The notes: a model not told the origin generated them from the sequence alone. Numbered from the stretch's first letter, positions 18,501 to 26,940 are shown. The stretch is 64,000 bases of DNA from Acrocarpospora pleiomorpha (GCF_009687885.1 NZ_BLAF01000035.1:51573-115572), one strand, 5' to 3'. Numbers and translations are program-made.

Positions 18501-18645
18501 CACCACGCACACCATCGCGCAGCCGGGCGCGCACACGCTCAAGTTCTGGATGGTGGACCCGACGGTGGTCGTGCAGAAGCTGGTGGTGGACACCGGCGGG
18601 GTGCTCACCAGCTATCTCGGCCCGCCGCAGAGCACGCGGAGCTAA
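15532..18645 (+). CDS. Secreted glycoside hydrolase family 115 (xylan alpha-1,2-glucuronidase)
   Basis: About 1037 residues. ATG 15532 follows GGAGG with 7-nt spacing and gives a clean signal peptide (ARLSAGS, hydrophobic core, then AEAGA). GH115 features are KVTGVRPAVSG (N-terminal domain), SPWYWWDDVPI, YRGFFINDENPALGTWG, LRLKANYLWPAVWG and GTSHEAPMMRG. The DDNWGNMRKLP stretch and LWVVNVGDMKNEELP complete the catalytic core. Length and C-terminal beta domains fit the family. It removes (methyl)glucuronic acid from xylan outside the cell. It is monocistronic with its own tandem operator and a strong terminator. A CE7 acetylxylan esterase gene at 53394 could act on the same polymer. Confidence 0.95.
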   Translation: MARLSAGSVVSRILLAAGVVIAAGVTAVPAEAGAQHGSYIVGSPGNGRFPLVAGGRAAPLVVSADDYPGVVRAVGDLRSDIQKVTGVRPAVSGQAQGEVVIVGTLGHSPLVDGLVAAGKLDVSSIAGKWETTIEQVVRDPLPGVRSAFVIAGSDQRGTIFGVYDVSKQIGVSPWYWWDDVPIRHRSSLYVEPGRHTQGTPAVKYRGFFINDENPALGTWGPEFFGPGLAPGFEGGFNRHLFAKVFETMLRLKANYLWPAVWGRAFAEDDPQNHATAKAYGVVMGTSHEAPMMRGIEEWNRHAVAAVRDSAGNIVTPGRDPYGGTGEWSFRRNPDAIKAYWRDGIRRMRDEDFEGVVTLGMRGNGDVSLPDGDGIELMRGIIDSEREILAQESGRDVTEVPQVWTLYKEVQRYWDRGLRVPDDVTVVFTDDNWGNMRKLPDQSMPPRAGGYGLYYHYDYVGGGRNYKWVDTNQLPNIWEQLNLSYEYGVDRLWVVNVGDMKNEELPLQFFLDYAWNPDKWPLEKLPEWEKQYAAQNFGDSKAEAVADVLHTYAALQSRRKPELLNRLIGLDPAKDLSTDSSAVLYDDQASPYSLTNYRELERVTAEWAALSAQAEKIGRQLGSAAQDAYFQLVLYQVKATANLYALRLAEFNNLRYAAQGRAATNDLAALAEARFADDQALNQHYNTGLAGGKWKNWQLQPKIGYGDIARYGPNAPWQQPELNNVALPDEIFPAVKRIQLPAAAEMGVAVDGSNAWWPNATTPAVLPAFSPYQSQPEQYIEVFNRGTTAFDYQIRPSVSWLKAEPSRGRLDKQVRSTLRVDWSKAPKGTTNVPITVTGPGGSRVVVQAVVQKPNVSQVKGFVEANGYVSIEADKYTKAVSSGGVSWRRIPGIGRTGSGLTPVPVTAARQTPGGNSPRLEYTMHLFSTGPVKVTAYLSPRNNVLPTDGLKYAVSIDDGVPQVVDVIAATGSNDTVMNRQWERNTSDNVNRTVTTHTIAQPGAHTLKFWMVDPTVVVQKLVVDTGGVLTSYLGPPQSTRS

Positions 18646-18654
18646 CCCCCTCAG

Positions 18655-18695
18655 GGGCGCGCGGACCCGTTAGGTCGGGACGGGTCCGCGCGCCC
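18655..18695 (+). terminator. Strong hairpin terminator after the GH115 gene
   Basis: A perfect 16-bp stem (GGGCGCGCGGACCCGT with its complement) surrounds a 9-nt loop nine bases after the stop codon; a T-rich stretch (GTGTTTTTC) lies a little downstream. Confidence 0.85.
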
Positions 18696-18897
18696 ATTCC
18701 CGTGTTTTTCCCTGACAGATTGCGACACTGACGGACAAAACACTTTGTGGTACCGAGAAACCCCGAAATTATTTAGGTTTCTTGGCAGATAAAGCCACTT
18801 GTGCCTGATCGGTATGACAGGTAGTCACGTCTATGTCAGCGCATCTGTCATGCGCGACGAACCAGCCACGAGCTATCCGAGCACCCAAGGGGGATCC

Positions 18898-21084
18898 ATG
18901 GCCCGCAACCGATTAATCGGGTTAGCAGCCACGGCGCTTGTCCTGCCCTTCCTGTCCCTCCTCCCGGCGCAGGCCAGCGCCGCCCAGACCGCCGCGCCAC
19001 CACCCGCTCCGAGCGACATGCGCGAACTCGACGCCAAGATCACCAAGCTGGACGGCAAGGTGGTCGACACCCCGTCCCGCTACCAGGCCTCCTCAGCCAA
19101 GGCGCGCACCGCCGTCGCGGGCGTGACTCCGCCGGTCGGCACGGTCCGCAGCCTGATCGCCCTCAACGACGTCGCGGGCAGCGCCTACCGCAAGGACTAC
19201 ACGCTGCGCGGCGTCGGCGACAAGATCGAGGTCTGGGTCGCCAACGACCTGGCGTTCCCGGCCGGGGACTGCCGCGCGCAGATCCCGAACACCACGACGA
19301 TCACCGACGCGCAGGTCGCGTCCTTCGTCCACGAGTTCGACACCAACATGTACCCGAAGGAGACGGCGGCCTTCAGCACGCCGCCCGACCGGGACGGCTC
19401 GAACGCGCTGATCTCCGGCGACTTCTCCGGTGAGGGCGACAACACGGTCGCGCTCATCGACAACGTCAAGGACGACAACTTCTTCGACTTCCCCGCCGCT
19501 CCGACGTACATCGCGGGCTTCTTCTCCTCGGTGTTCAACGAGTGGATGGACCGCAACGTGATGACCGTGGACGCCTTCGACTGGGCGCACCGCACCGGCG
19601 CGAACCCGCCGGACGAGCCGACCGCGGACCTGTGCACCAGCCGCCCGGCCCGCCCGCAGGCGTACGAGGGCACGTTCGCGCACGAGTGGCAGCACCTGCT
19701 GCACTACTACACCGACCCGATCGAGGGCACCTGGATCAACGAGGGCCTGTCGGACTTCGCCCAGACCCTGACCGGCTACGTGGACGCGACCCGCACCGTG
19801 TTCGACCGCGGCGCCGACAGCCACATCTACTGCTACCAGGGCTTCGGCTCGGTGCAGACGGAGTTCAACCCCAACCCGCGCGACTGCGGCGGCCCGGAGA
19901 ACTCGCTCAACCTGTGGGGCGAGGGCAACCCGAGCGAGGTCCTCGCCGACTACGGCCACGCCTACTCCCTGATGCTCTTCCTGTACGACAGGTACGGCAC
20001 CGACTTCCTGACCAGGCTGCACCTCGACAACGAACGCCAGGGTCTGGCCAGCCTGGACGCGGCGCTCGAGGCCGAGGGCGTCGCCGACATGTACAAGGTG
20101 CTCCACGACCACCAGACCATGACCCTGGTGGACAAGATCGTCGGAGAGTCCCGCAACGGCGTCATGCTGGGCGTGCCGAAGAGCCGGGTGACCACCAAGA
20201 GCCTGCGCTCGACCGTCAACTTCGCCAACCCCAACGTCAACGACAACCCCGGCGCCGCCCCCAACGGCGCGGACTTCGTGGCGCTGCAGAAGACCAACGG
20301 CACCGTGCTCAAGGGCAGCGAGCTGAGGTCGCTCAGCTTCAAGGGCGCCAAGACGCTGCCGACGGCCCCGCTGACCTGGACGATCGTGAACAACGATCCG
20401 GACAGGCCGGGCAACCCGGTGCTCTGGTCCGGCAACGAGAACAACCTCAACTCCACCGCGGTCGCCCGCGTCACCGTGCCGGCCGCCGACCCGACGCTGC
20501 GCTTCCTGGGCAAGTACGGCGCCGAGTTCGGCTTCGACTACGCCTACGTGGTGGTCTCCACCGACGGAGGGGCCACCTACACGGCGCTGTCCAGCGACCG
20601 CACCATCGAAGGACCGCTCGGCCCGGCGCTCAACGGCACCACGACCGGCTTCGAGCCGCACACCTTCGACCTGTCGGCGTACGCGGGCCAGCAGATCCTG
20701 CTCGGCTTCCAGTACGTCAGCGACGGCGGTGTCAACGAGGGCGGGTTCCTGGTCGACGACGTCGCCGTCGGCGCGACGGCGGTCAGCGACGGGTCCAGCC
20801 TGGACCCGTTCGACTCGCCGACCGAGATCAAGCCGGTGACGGTGAAGAACTGGAACGTGCGCCTGGTCGGGCTCGACGAGTCCAACAAGATCGCGTTGCA
20901 GGTCGAGTTCAACAACAAGACCAGTTTCTCGCTGAACCGGCTGGAGCTGCTGCTGGCGGTTCCGTTCAAGAAGGTCGTCGCCATCGTGGCCTATGACGAG
21001 CCGACCGAGCAGGTCCAGCAGTACGCGCCGTACCAGCTGACGGTGAACGGCGTGGTCCAGCCGGGAGGCGCCACGCTGCCCTGA
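18898..21084 (+). CDS. Secreted gluzincin-type metallopeptidase (immune-inhibitor-A-like)
   Basis: About 728 residues from ATG 18898, which has AAGGGGG upstream and yields a signal peptide (hydrophobic core, then AQASAAQ). The zinc motif is HEWQH (262-266) with the third ligand in WINEGLSDF (Glu282), so it is a gluzincin. Downstream modules resemble the M6/immune inhibitor A beta-rich region (ADPTLRFLGKYGAEFGFDY, VVVSTDGGATYTAL, FLVDDVAV). It is a probable extracellular protease of unknown substrate. The 250-bp upstream gap is comparatively AT-rich and contains an ATGACAG...CTGTCAT inverted pair (18814-18820, 18845-18851). A strong terminator follows. Confidence 0.85.
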   Translation: MARNRLIGLAATALVLPFLSLLPAQASAAQTAAPPPAPSDMRELDAKITKLDGKVVDTPSRYQASSAKARTAVAGVTPPVGTVRSLIALNDVAGSAYRKDYTLRGVGDKIEVWVANDLAFPAGDCRAQIPNTTTITDAQVASFVHEFDTNMYPKETAAFSTPPDRDGSNALISGDFSGEGDNTVALIDNVKDDNFFDFPAAPTYIAGFFSSVFNEWMDRNVMTVDAFDWAHRTGANPPDEPTADLCTSRPARPQAYEGTFAHEWQHLLHYYTDPIEGTWINEGLSDFAQTLTGYVDATRTVFDRGADSHIYCYQGFGSVQTEFNPNPRDCGGPENSLNLWGEGNPSEVLADYGHAYSLMLFLYDRYGTDFLTRLHLDNERQGLASLDAALEAEGVADMYKVLHDHQTMTLVDKIVGESRNGVMLGVPKSRVTTKSLRSTVNFANPNVNDNPGAAPNGADFVALQKTNGTVLKGSELRSLSFKGAKTLPTAPLTWTIVNNDPDRPGNPVLWSGNENNLNSTAVARVTVPAADPTLRFLGKYGAEFGFDYAYVVVSTDGGATYTALSSDRTIEGPLGPALNGTTTGFEPHTFDLSAYAGQQILLGFQYVSDGGVNEGGFLVDDVAVGATAVSDGSSLDPFDSPTEIKPVTVKNWNVRLVGLDESNKIALQVEFNNKTSFSLNRLELLLAVPFKKVVAIVAYDEPTEQVQQYAPYQLTVNGVVQPGGATLP

Positions 21085-21099
21085 CCCATCTGTTGTGAG

Positions 21100-21135
21100 C
21101 AGACGCCCGGCCGGGGCTTCCCGGCCGGGCGTCTG
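21100..21135 (+). terminator. Strong hairpin terminator between convergent genes
   Basis: A perfect 16-bp stem (CAGACGCCCGGCCGGG with its complement) around a GCTT loop follows the gluzincin stop and precedes the stop of the convergent ligase gene, so it may serve both. Confidence 0.85.
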
Positions 21136-21170
21136 TGTCCGCTTCCGGCGGGCGTGATTGACCTGTCCGA

Positions 21171-23249
21171 TCAGATAAACGGGCCGATGAGGCCGGCGAA
21201 CTCCTCTGGGCCGACGATCCGTACGCCTAGACTTTCGGCCTTGGTCCGCTTGGAGCCCGCCTTCTCCCCCGCCACCAGCAGCGACGTCTTCGCCGAGACG
21301 TTGGAGGACGCCTTGCCTCCCGCGCGCTCGATCAGCTCGTTCATCTGGTTACGCGTCAGTGCCTCCAGCGCTCCGCTCATCGCGCCGGTCACCACGACGG
21401 ACATCCCCGCCAGTGGGAGCTCGGACCCGCCACTCTCCTCCGCGGCAGTGCCGGGATCGGCAGGCGGCGTCCACCCCGGCTCTGTCATGGTGACCCCGGC
21501 CTTGATCAGCTTGTCGATGAGGTTGGCGAGCTCGACCAGCTCTGCCAGGACCACCGGCGCCTTCTCGGGGCCGATTCCCTCCACCGCCTGGATCGCCTCG
21601 ACGTCGGCCGCGCGGATGGCGTCCATGCTGCCGAAGTGCCTGGCGATGCGGCGGCTCATGGATCGACCGGTGCCGCGGACCCCGAGCGCGCAGAACACCC
21701 TGCTGAGCGGCTGGCCTTTGGCCCGATCGATAGCGGCCAGCAGGTTGTCGGTGCTCGTCTCTCCCATCCGTTCCAGGCCTAGAACCTGGTCGCGGGTCAA
21801 GAAGAACAAGTCGGCGAAGTCGGCGATGAATCCCGCGTCCAGAAGCTGTTGGATGCGGTTTTCGGCCAGGCCCTCGATGTCGAGCTGGTCCCGGCCGACG
21901 GCGTAGCCGATAGAGGCGATCGCCCGGCAAGCGCGCCCGCGCACGCACCGCCACCGCTCCTGAGAGGAGTCGATCGCGTCGCCGCAGGAGGGGCAGACCT
22001 GGGGGATCTCGATCGGCTGCTCGTCGCCCGTGCGCAAGTGGACGACCGGAGCCTCGACCCGGGGGATCACATCACCCGCTTTGTAGACGACTACGCTATC
22101 GCCCAGCATCAAACCCCGGCGGCGGATATCGGCCGCATTATGCAGGGTCGCGTACGTGACGATGCTGCCATCCAGCTCGACCGGCTCCAGTACGGCGCGA
22201 GGGGCGATGATGCCGGTGCGGCCGGTGTTCCACTCCACGGCGAGCAGCTTGGTGATCTTCTCGGTGGCGGGCAGCTTGTAGGCGATCGCCCAGCGCGGCG
22301 CCCGCGAGCTGAATCCGGCCGCTGTCTGGTCGGCCGTCAGGTCGCACTTGATCACGATGCCGTCGATGCCGAACGGCAACTCGGGACGGGCAGCCGCGAT
22401 CTCCTCGACACGCTCACGCACCCGCTCCAGAGTCTCGGCCATGATCCCCGCCACCGCCGTCGCGGCGGTCGTCTGCACACCCTGCGCCGCCACCCACTCC
22501 ATGATCTCGCTGTGCGGCAGCTCCCGCAGACGCGTGGCCAGTTCGGAGTCGTCATCCGGTGGCGGCAGCACTCCGTAGCCGAAAAACGTCAACTCGCACA
22601 CATACGGTCGATCCTGCGCCCGCAGCGTGCCCGCGGCGGCGCTGCGCGGGTTGGCGAACGTCGTCCCGTCATGCGCCTGCCGCTTGGCACACGCCTGCTC
22701 GAACTGCGCGGCCGTCATCATGACCTCGCCGCGCAGCTCAACCGTGACCGGGTCGGCGAGTCGATCGGGCAGGCCGACGACAGTGCCGATGGCGTGGCTG
22801 ACGTCCTCACCTGAGATGCCGTCGCCGCGCGTGACGAGTTGCGCCAATCGGCCGTGCCGGTATCGGGCCGAGATCGCCAACCCATCGAGCTTGGGCTCCA
22901 CGCTCCATGTCGTGACGGGCCTGCCGAGCCTGCGCTCCAGCCCGGCCGCCCAGTCGGTGAGCTGCTCGGCGCCGAACACATTGTCCAGGCTTAGCATGGG
23001 CACCGTGTGTGGCACATCGCCGACCACGGCTCCACCGGCCACCTTCCCCGTGGGTGAGGACGGCAGCACCGACTCGGGGTGGGCCTCCTCATACGCCTGG
23101 ATGCCGCGGACCAGCCGGTCGTAGGTGTCGTCGTCGAGCGTCGAGGTGCCGTCGGCGTAGTAGGCCGCAGCGGAGTCCACAGCCAGCTGGACGGCTTCGG
23201 CGTAGGCCGTGTCGTCGGCCAGGACGGTGATCGGGGGCGCGTCGCTCAT
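21171..23249 (-). CDS. ligA: NAD-dependent DNA ligase (LigA family, possibly a second copy)
   Basis: About 692 residues in the full LigA order: Ia domain, adenylation domain with the nucleotidyl lysine in EPKLDGLA (Lys120), and OB fold (YKAGDVIPRVEAP). Next come a four-cysteine zinc finger (CPSCG...RCVRGRAC), HhH repeats (VEGIGPEKAP) and a C-terminal BRCT domain (VVTGAMSGA...). It seals nicks using NAD+. Differences from housekeeping actinobacterial LigA suggest a paralogue: the N-terminal YYADGTSTLDDDTYD variant and a zinc finger with VRGRACRA rather than the usual NxxCPAQ. No replication or repair genes adjoin it. Whether it is the only ligase cannot be told from this window. Confidence 0.93.
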   Translation of the reverse strand: MSDAPPITVLADDTAYAEAVQLAVDSAAAYYADGTSTLDDDTYDRLVRGIQAYEEAHPESVLPSSPTGKVAGGAVVGDVPHTVPMLSLDNVFGAEQLTDWAAGLERRLGRPVTTWSVEPKLDGLAISARYRHGRLAQLVTRGDGISGEDVSHAIGTVVGLPDRLADPVTVELRGEVMMTAAQFEQACAKRQAHDGTTFANPRSAAAGTLRAQDRPYVCELTFFGYGVLPPPDDDSELATRLRELPHSEIMEWVAAQGVQTTAATAVAGIMAETLERVRERVEEIAAARPELPFGIDGIVIKCDLTADQTAAGFSSRAPRWAIAYKLPATEKITKLLAVEWNTGRTGIIAPRAVLEPVELDGSIVTYATLHNAADIRRRGLMLGDSVVVYKAGDVIPRVEAPVVHLRTGDEQPIEIPQVCPSCGDAIDSSQERWRCVRGRACRAIASIGYAVGRDQLDIEGLAENRIQQLLDAGFIADFADLFFLTRDQVLGLERMGETSTDNLLAAIDRAKGQPLSRVFCALGVRGTGRSMSRRIARHFGSMDAIRAADVEAIQAVEGIGPEKAPVVLAELVELANLIDKLIKAGVTMTEPGWTPPADPGTAAEESGGSELPLAGMSVVVTGAMSGALEALTRNQMNELIERAGGKASSNVSAKTSLLVAGEKAGSKRTKAESLGVRIVGPEEFAGLIGPFI

Positions 23250-23288
23250 ACGTTTATCATGCCGGGCGCCACTGACAATTCCGCCCTG

Positions 23289-24443
23289 CTATCTCTCCAG
23301 TTCGACGCTGACGGTGAGCGCGACCAGTAGGAGCGCGATCAAGGGGAGCGCGAGTGGTGTCAGGGGAGTGGCCAGGACGAGGGCGGCCGTGATGGGGAAG
23401 GCGAGGTTGGTCCGGTGGGATACCTGGTGAGGGCGGATGTGCACGAACCATACGCTGAGCAGGAAGATCGCGACTGGTACTGCGGTGGAGGCGCCCGCCG
23501 GGAAGGCGCTGATGTGTGCGATGTGTGTTTCGTAGTCGATCGAGACGGCCAGTCCGGCGCCTACGCCGGCGGCCGACGAGAAGATCAGGTAGTGGCCGTA
23601 GCCCCATGGGAACGAGGCTCGGTTGGAGGTGAGCAGTGGATGCGCGGGCCACGCGAAATACAGCCACCACATTCCGAACACGATCACCACCCCGCTCAGC
23701 GCCACTGTCAGCAGTTGCGCCGTGGCCAGTCCTCGGTCCAGCCCTGTCTGAATGGCCAGCGTGGCCGCCAGCACCGACTCACCCAGCACGATCAGCGTGA
23801 ACAGCCCGTATCGCTCGGCGATGTGCCGCGGATGCCAGCTCGTCTGCTGGCGGCGCTCCGCCCACAACGGCACCACCATCTCCGCCCCCGCCAGCGCCAC
23901 GAACACGACCAGCCCCAGCACCCCGTCCAGGTCGACCACCTGGGCGAGCCCCAGCCGCGCCAGCCACCCCGCCTGCACGACCCCGATCCCGATCGCATAC
24001 CGGACCGCGCACGCCCGCCCCGCCGCGTCCTCCTTCGCGGCCCGCGACCACAGCGCCACCATGGCCAGCCGCATCACCGCGTACCCCAGGGTGATCAGCC
24101 CGAAGTCCTTGTCCTCGAACGCCCGCGGCACCCCCGCCGCGAGAATCAGCACCCCCACGATCTGCACCATCACCAGCACCCGATAGGGCACGTCATCGGT
24201 GTCGTACGCCGACGCGAACCAGGTGAAGTTCATCCAGGCCCACCAGATGGCGAAAAACACCATCAGATACCCGATGAGCCCCGCCCCCGCATGCCCCTCC
24301 GCCAACGCGTGATGCAAACTGGCCGCCGCCTGCGCCACCCCCACCACGAAACAAAGATCGAACAGCAACTCCAACGGCGTAGCCGCCCGATGCCCCTCCC
24401 GACTCCGCCCCACCATGACCCGCCGAAACCCCGGTCCACCCAT
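23289..24443 (-). CDS. Low-temperature-requirement A (LtrA) family membrane protein
   Basis: About 384 residues with around ten hydrophobic helices. The LtrA signature is clear: TPLELLFDLCFVVGVAQAA at the N-terminus, then FAIWWAWMNFTWFASAYDTDD, and RYGLFTLIVLGESVLA mid-protein. The biochemical role of the family is not established; the name comes from a Listeria cold-growth mutant. ATG 24443 is preferred over the in-frame start 13 codons upstream because the extra residues are not typical. It ends 39 bp after the ligase start in the same direction and may be transcribed upstream of it. Confidence 0.88.
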   Translation of the reverse strand: MGGPGFRRVMVGRSREGHRAATPLELLFDLCFVVGVAQAAASLHHALAEGHAGAGLIGYLMVFFAIWWAWMNFTWFASAYDTDDVPYRVLVMVQIVGVLILAAGVPRAFEDKDFGLITLGYAVMRLAMVALWSRAAKEDAAGRACAVRYAIGIGVVQAGWLARLGLAQVVDLDGVLGLVVFVALAGAEMVVPLWAERRQQTSWHPRHIAERYGLFTLIVLGESVLAATLAIQTGLDRGLATAQLLTVALSGVVIVFGMWWLYFAWPAHPLLTSNRASFPWGYGHYLIFSSAAGVGAGLAVSIDYETHIAHISAFPAGASTAVPVAIFLLSVWFVHIRPHQVSHRTNLAFPITAALVLATPLTPLALPLIALLLVALTVSVELER

Positions 24444-24868
24444 AACCGCCCCAAAGACCCAAAAGAAAAAGACGCGCCACATGCTATTGCGCGCAAGGAG
24501 CCCCCCACCCCGGAGAAGACCGCCGTCGGTCAGCCGACCCGGTCGGACGCGGGCGTCATCCTCGGGAACGCCCGTTCACCCGCAACGCTGCTCAACCTTT
24601 CGATCTGGTGTCGATTGGTTGCGGCAACACTCCCACCCACCCATCCCTTTGATCTACCTTGGGCTCCGCCCGACCCCGTCATCCCCGTGGTCGCTTGAAT
24701 GAAGGGGCGGCTTGATCCGCGTGGTTCTCCCACCCACCCATGGAGATAAGCCATCAGGGGGAGGGCGAGATGTGAGCTTCCCCGGCTGGCCGCGGGAGCC
24801 GGGAGGCGGTAGCTCGATGGAACGGTGTGGAACGCCTTTCAGGTATACCAACCTGGAAGGAGCTCCAG
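24444..24868. other. Non-coding stretch with short repeats
   Basis: No convincing gene is seen in these 425 bases between divergent genes. A 14-base direct repeat TCCCACCCACCCAT occurs at 24631-24644 and 24728-24741. A segment at 24645-24671 ending in the small hairpin GGGC-TCC-GCCC has a near copy at 62977-63001. It presumably holds promoters for both flanking genes. Confidence 0.5.
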
Positions 24869-25261
24869 ATGGCACCAACAGATCGACCCGCCGACCCCGT
24901 TCGTCGCGCGCCTGAATGGGGCCCGCCGCTGATCTACAGCATCGTAAGCCTGCTTTTCACCGCAGCGATATCGTCGATCATTACCCAGCGACACGGGCTC
25001 GTCCCCGGCATCTTGGCGGGGATCGCGTACGGAGCGATGTTCCTCCCCAGCATCCTGTGGAGCGCATGGGCCTCCGCCTGGTACCAACGGCATCCCTGGC
25101 TCAACGTCGTACAGTTCACACTCATCTACTTCATCCTGATCGCCGCGATCTTCCCCGACTACTCGTTGATCCGCTCCGGCCTGGGTGCATTGGCGGCGGG
25201 CGTGATCGTCGGTGGTTTGATAGCGCTCATACGGCGCTACCAGCGGCGTTCGACGCCCTGA
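24869..25261 (+). CDS. Small four-helix membrane protein of unknown function
   Basis: About 130 residues. ATG 24869 follows a strong GGAAGGAG. Hydrophilic N-terminus (APTDRPADPVRRAPEWGPP), then four predicted helices (PLIYSIVSLLFTAAIS; LVPGILAGIAYGAMFL; VVQFTLIYFILIAAIF; LGALAAGVIVGGLIALI) and a basic tail. A Tyr/Trp-rich loop, SAWASAWYQRHPW, lies between helices 2 and 3. I do not recognise a family and no function is assigned. Confidence 0.7.
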   Translation: MAPTDRPADPVRRAPEWGPPLIYSIVSLLFTAAISSIITQRHGLVPGILAGIAYGAMFLPSILWSAWASAWYQRHPWLNVVQFTLIYFILIAAIFPDYSLIRSGLGALAAGVIVGGLIALIRRYQRRSTP

Positions 25262-25424
25262 CAGGCGGCGGAGCGCGGCCTGGACGCTCGAGACCGGACG
25301 TATGGTGCTGCGCTCTGTCCCCATGGCCCAGCGTCATTTCGCCGCCGTTGGGAACTCAGTGAGGTCCTGGCCATCAGCCCGCCGAAGGGCGCAATTACAT
25401 CCTGAGAAAGGTGCCGAGCCCTGC

Positions 25425-25570
25425 CTGGTGTTGTTTCGACGTGACGGACCGCGGGACGCGGCGGTGGTCCGCGGGCGGTTTATTTCGTTGCGGGCGGGGA
25501 TGATCGGGGCTCAGACTGTGCCGGTGCTGATTCGACGTGAAGGACCGCAGGACGTGGCGGTGATCCGGGC
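25425..25570 (+). repeat. Partial duplication of the 5' end of the GNAT gene
   Basis: Bases 25425-25473 and 25521-25570 match at 41 of 49 positions (same reading frame: VLFRRDGPRDAAVV and VLIRREGPQDVAVI). The second copy is codons ~8-24 of the GNAT gene; the first lies upstream of its start. This is a remnant of a local duplication 96 bp apart. Confidence 0.75.
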
Positions 25571-26039
25571 TGTGGTGGGTGCCGCTTTTGCCAAGCCGGG
25601 GGAGGCTGAGCCGGTCGAGGCTCCGTTGGTGGATGAGTTGAGGGCCGATGTGGGGTGGTTGCCCGCGCTGTCGATGGTGGCTGTGACGGGGGCGGGTGAG
25701 GTTGTCGGGCATGTGGTGTGTACGCGGGGATATGCGGGGGACACGGCCGCGCTCGGGCTTGGGCCGCTTAGTGTGCTGCCCGGGTATCAGCGGCAGGGTG
25801 TCGGGCTCGCGTTGATGCACGCGACGCTGGGTGCCGCGGACGCGCTTGGGGAACCGCTGGTGGCGTTGCTCGGTAATCCCGCCTACTACGGTCGTTACGG
25901 GTTTCGGGCCGCCACGGGATTCGGCATCGAGTCTCCTGACCCGGCGTGGGGCGAGTACTTCCAGGTCCGGCCGTTGGCGGAGTACAGGCCGTCGATCAAG
26001 GGTGTTTTTCGCTACTCCGCGCCGTTCGACAATCTCTGA
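25500..26039 (+). CDS. GNAT-family N-acetyltransferase
   Basis: About 179 residues. Acetyl-CoA binding motif A is visible as GPLSVLPGYQRQGVGLALM (Q-R-x-G-x-G/A pattern), followed by YYGRYGFRAATGFGIE, typical of the YhbS-like branch. The acceptor substrate is unknown. ATG 25500 follows GGGCGGGG. The frame remains open to 25302 and includes a diverged second copy of the first ~17 codons of the core, so an upstream start would give a protein with a duplicated N-terminal segment. It is convergent with the FMN reductase gene, with an 11-bp gap. Confidence 0.85.
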   Translation: MIGAQTVPVLIRREGPQDVAVIRAVVGAAFAKPGEAEPVEAPLVDELRADVGWLPALSMVAVTGAGEVVGHVVCTRGYAGDTAALGLGPLSVLPGYQRQGVGLALMHATLGAADALGEPLVALLGNPAYYGRYGFRAATGFGIESPDPAWGEYFQVRPLAEYRPSIKGVFRYSAPFDNL

Positions 26040-26050
26040 GTGTCGTCTGG

Positions 26051-26743
26051 TTATGCCGGGCGGATGGCTGCGAGTTGCTCGGCGAAGGGAACGACCTCGA
26101 AGTTCTTCGCGTCCTTGAAGTTCTTGGCGTCCTCGAAGTTCTTTGTGTCCTCGGTGCTGTTCGCGGGCTCGTCGGTGCCGGTGGGGACGGCGGTGAGGGA
26201 CGGGCGGTGGAGGAGTAGGGCGGCGAGTTCGTGTGCGGCGCGGGTGATGCGGGTGGAAAGGGCGGATGCGCCGGTTGAGGCCCAGTCCTCGGAGGCCGCG
26301 TAGACGGCGGTGGGGATGACCGTCGCGTGGAGGTAGCTGAAGAGTGGCCGGAGGGCGTGTTCCAGGGCCAGGGAGTGGCGTGCGCTGCCGCCGGTCGCGG
26401 CGATCAGGACGGGCTTGCCGGTCAGGGCGGTGTTGTCGAGCACGTCGAAGAAGGACTTGAAGAGGCCGCTGTAGGAGGCGGTGAAGATCGGGGTGACCGC
26501 GATCAGGGCGTCCGCCCTGGTGACCGCGTCCAAGGCGTCGGCGAGGGCGGAGGAGGGGAAGCCGGTGACCAGGTTCTTGGCGATGTCGACCGCCAGCTCG
26601 CGAAGTTCGATCACGCGGACCTCGGCCGGGCGCTCGGCGGCCAGGGCGAGCCGGGTCGCCTCCGCCAGGCGGTCGCCCAGCATCCGGGTCGAGGACGGCT
26701 GGCTCAGTCCTGCGGTCACGACGGCGAGCTGGTAGGCGTGCAT
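26051..26743 (-). CDS. NAD(P)H:FMN reductase, CE1759 family, partner of the adjacent LLM monooxygenase
   Basis: About 230 residues, flavodoxin-like fold. Signs are VVTAGLSQPSSTRMLGD (phosphate loop), TPIFTASYSGLFKSFFDVLD and PVLIAATGGSARH. This is the SsuE-like reductase type annotated as LLM-partnered CE1759 family. It supplies reduced FMN to a luciferase-like monooxygenase, and the CE1758-type partner lies just upstream on the same strand (26926-28011). ATG 26743 follows CCAGGAAGGAC. The C-terminus carries an in-frame three-copy hexapeptide repeat (DTKNFE, DAKNFK, DAKNFE) absent from ordinary members. The natural substrate of the pair is unknown. Confidence 0.88.
   Translation of the reverse strand: MHAYQLAVVTAGLSQPSSTRMLGDRLAEATRLALAAERPAEVRVIELRELAVDIAKNLVTGFPSSALADALDAVTRADALIAVTPIFTASYSGLFKSFFDVLDNTALTGKPVLIAATGGSARHSLALEHALRPLFSYLHATVIPTAVYAASEDWASTGASALSTRITRAAHELAALLLHRPSLTAVPTGTDEPANSTEDTKNFEDAKNFKDAKNFEVVPFAEQLAAIRPA
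26097..26150 (-). repeat. Three 18-bp in-frame tandem repeats in the reductase gene
   Basis: Units at 26097-26114, 26115-26132 and 26133-26150 differ by 3-5 bases and encode consecutive hexapeptides of the form (D/E)(A/T)KNF(E/K). They lie before the conserved end of the protein (VVPFAEQL). Confidence 0.85.
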
Positions 26744-26797
26744 TGATGTCCTTCCTGGTCGACTGACGACGTCGGCTGGCGCCGCCGGAGTGTGATG

Positions 26798-26940
26798 TCG
26801 AATCGCGGTCGGTGGGGTCGGATGGTGGGATCGAATCGCGGTCGGGTGTGAGGGTTCGGGGCGACTCAGATCAGGGACGCGATTGGCTTAGACGAAGACG
26901 GCTTGCTTAGACGGGGACGGATGGCTTAGACGGGGACGGA
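26798..26940. repeat. Intergenic tandem and direct repeats, including copies of the LLM gene end
   Basis: TCGAATCGCGGTCGG occurs at 26798-26812 and 26831-26845. From 26882 to 26940 a 19-20 bp unit (type GGCTTAGACGGGGACGGA) repeats about three times. The unit nearest the LLM gene contains its stop codon and last codons (read on the minus strand CCGTCCCCGTCTAA), so the end of the gene has been copied downstream. Confidence 0.7.

Noticed and set aside
15574..18534. Very long open frame on the minus strand opposite the GH115 gene
   Set aside because: It is a GC-bias shadow: no ribosome site, Arg/Val/Gly-rich composition without domains, and the plus-strand frame is a clear GH115 enzyme.
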